From JAIXUI01 sp943373175 (lineage in GTDB: Bacteria; Bacteroidota; Bacteroidia; UBA7662; JAIXUI01), in assembly GCA_943373175.1 (NCBI GenBank), contig CALSBM010000008.1, positions 1 to 64,000 of the forward strand: a stretch of DNA of 64,000 nucleotides, written 5' to 3'. Below the pieces are notes generated by a model. It saw nothing but the letters and a program-made list of their open reading frames with translations, made no database searches and was not told where the DNA came from. Of this stretch, positions 62,914 through 64,000 are shown piece after piece. The first letter of the stretch is position 1, and the number at the start of each line of letters is the position of its first letter. Position numbers and translations under genes: made by a program.

Positions 62914-64000
62914 CTAATTTTTAATCCATTTCTTTCGTGCTATTTTATTTTCTGAGATTATTTCAAGTAAATAAATTCCATTAGGAAAATGTTCTACCGA
63001 TAATTGGTAATGATGGTTTTCAGCCTTAATCTGCTGAATTAGTTTGCCATTTAAATCGTAAACAAATAATGTTGAAAGACCTTTCCCCGGCCAGTTAATT
63101 TCAAGTGTATTACTTGCAGGAACAGGGAATAAATGAACAACATCGTTTAAATCAATATTTGATGACTGAGTGGTTATGTTCGTTAGTTGAATATTTGCAC
63201 TACCACAGGAAGCAAAATCTTTAAAATTCAGTCTAATGGTTGAATTGGGAGTTGATCCAATAACAGGATTAGGAATGGAGATTGGATTACCCAAAGTAGC
63301 CTGGCCTGGTGTGATGGTAATGGGAAGCATTTTATTTTGGAAGCTGGTGCTATTTTGTCCCATAGCGACATAAAGAATATCATTATCGAAAAAACAACCG
63401 TAAGCAGAAGACGCATCAAAAGAAACCGGTATCGTATCAATGATAGCACCAGTTGGTGAAAGGATGTTTAATCTGTTTACATTAGGTCCAATTCCTGTAA
63501 AGAAATAGACATTACCTATACTATCTACCGCAACATCGCCTACAGGAGAGGCAACGGTATCTTGCCAAATGGTTATCATTGCTGAACCGGTAAATCGCTT
63601 TATTAAACTTGGCCAAAGCGCTGTTTTACTTGCATGGAAATACAAGTAAGGGCCTTTTCCTCCTGCATTTGTAATGGTATAATCCGAGGTGCTGTCGGAA
63701 TAAACTACTGTCCAGTTGCTTCCGTCTAATCGCAATATTTTATTTACTGCTCCTTGTTTAACGTGAGAATACAGCTTATTTCCATTACCGAAATCGGCAA
63801 TTGCCAACGACATTTGTAAATTATTCGGTAAGGCAATAATTGGTGTTGATAAATTGGGAATGGTAATAGTGCCTCCAGAATTGTTCAAGCGATATACAGC
63901 AGTTAGTACTCCATTTGTTGCATTTCCAACCGCATAAAACTGTCCGGAACCGCACAGCAACTGTGCAAAGCCATTTGTTGGAAAAGAAAATAAAACTACC
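62914..64000 (-). CDS. T9SS-sorted secreted protein, N-terminus beyond the window edge
   Basis: The frame is open to the last base. The first residues visible are VVLLFSFPTNGFAQ, the end of a signal peptide, followed by LLCGSGQFYAVGNATNGVLT, so the start lies just outside. The body contains beta-propeller-like repeats (GDVAVDSIGNVYFFTGIG; YGCFFDNDILYVAMGQN). The end is a T9SS sorting domain: VHLFPVPASNTLEINWPG, LFVYDLNGKLIQQ, GIYLLEIISENKIARKKW. Expected to be exported by the type IX system. Substrate or ligand unknown. Confidence 0.85.
   Translation of the reverse strand, partial: VVLFSFPTNGFAQLLCGSGQFYAVGNATNGVLTAVYRLNNSGGTITIPNLSTPIIALPNNLQMSLAIADFGNGNKLYSHVKQGAVNKILRLDGSNWTVVYSDSTSDYTITNAGGKGPYLYFHASKTALWPSLIKRFTGSAMITIWQDTVASPVGDVAVDSIGNVYFFTGIGPNVNRLNILSPTGAIIDTIPVSFDASSAYGCFFDNDILYVAMGQNSTSFQNKMLPITITPGQATLGNPISIPNPVIGSTPNSTIRLNFKDFASCGSANIQLTNITTQSSNIDLNDVVHLFPVPASNTLEINWPGKGLSTLFVYDLNGKLIQQIKAENHHYQLSVEHFPNGIYLLEIISENKIARKKWIKN

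Overview
The window reads as a chromosomal segment of a member of the Bacteroidota. Four things point there: type IX secretion (T9SS) C-terminal sorting domains on three secreted proteins (115-678, 38215-52152, 62914-64000), promoter boxes of the TAnnTTTG kind in front of several genes, scarcity of Shine-Dalgarno sequences, and the gene families present (DUF3857/transglutaminase proteins, MORN-like repeat proteins, Bacteroidota-type asparaginyl-tRNA synthetase). No rRNA, tRNA, CRISPR array or intact transposase was recognised. The exact order or genus cannot be read from the sequence.

Region 1 (1-1127): two small secreted-protein genes on the minus strand, the second cut by the window edge, then a non-coding stretch with a perfect hairpin after cphA. 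Region 2 (1128-17085): a cyanophycin locus. Cyanophycin synthetase (cphA, minus) and cyanophycinase (cphB, plus) point away from each other but are separated by about 12.4 kb of visibly more AT-rich DNA. That DNA carries a defence island: an SNF2 helicase with an N-terminal phospholipase-D-like domain, a YhcG/DUF1016 PD-(D/E)XK nuclease and a 1349-residue Eco57I-type adenine methyltransferase in one tight operon. These are followed by a collapsed ATPase/TOPRIM-like gene, a Schlafen-like (AlbA_2 + HATPase) gene, and two remnants of the 5' end of a type I restriction subunit gene (hsdR) flanking the Schlafen-like gene as a 29-bp imperfect direct repeat. The right edge holds a 31-bp inverted repeat, fifteen 21-bp tandem repeats and a cluster of dispersed intergenic repeats.

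Region 3 (17104-30473): mostly housekeeping. It holds an OxyR-type regulator with both redox cysteines, a PiT phosphate transporter, hydrolases, NAD kinase, a MazG-like pyrophosphohydrolase, the operon asnS-marR-cvpA-pabA/trpG, a dipeptidyl-peptidase and an NMO/FabK-like flavoenzyme.

Region 4 (30923-52624): cell-surface genes, all minus strand. One operon encodes a TPR plus MORN-repeat protein and two DUF3857/transglutaminase-like proteins. Ahead of it, separated by a strong terminator, lies a 4645-residue T9SS-exported modular giant preceded by a small Pro/Gln-rich secreted protein.

Region 5 (52926-64000): two glycosyltransferases with a DUF3830-like protein, a Kef/NhaP-type antiporter with a tandem universal stress protein, pyrD, and a plus-strand operon mtaB - thioredoxin-like - folB - methyltransferase joined by 4-nt overlaps. 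The window ends inside another T9SS-sorted protein gene.

The strongest candidates for something unusual are the defence cassette in the cyanophycin locus with its decayed hsdR and ATPase pieces, and the giant surface protein built from several repeated module types. Several start codons were moved from the longest reading frame to internal starts; the reason is given in each entry.
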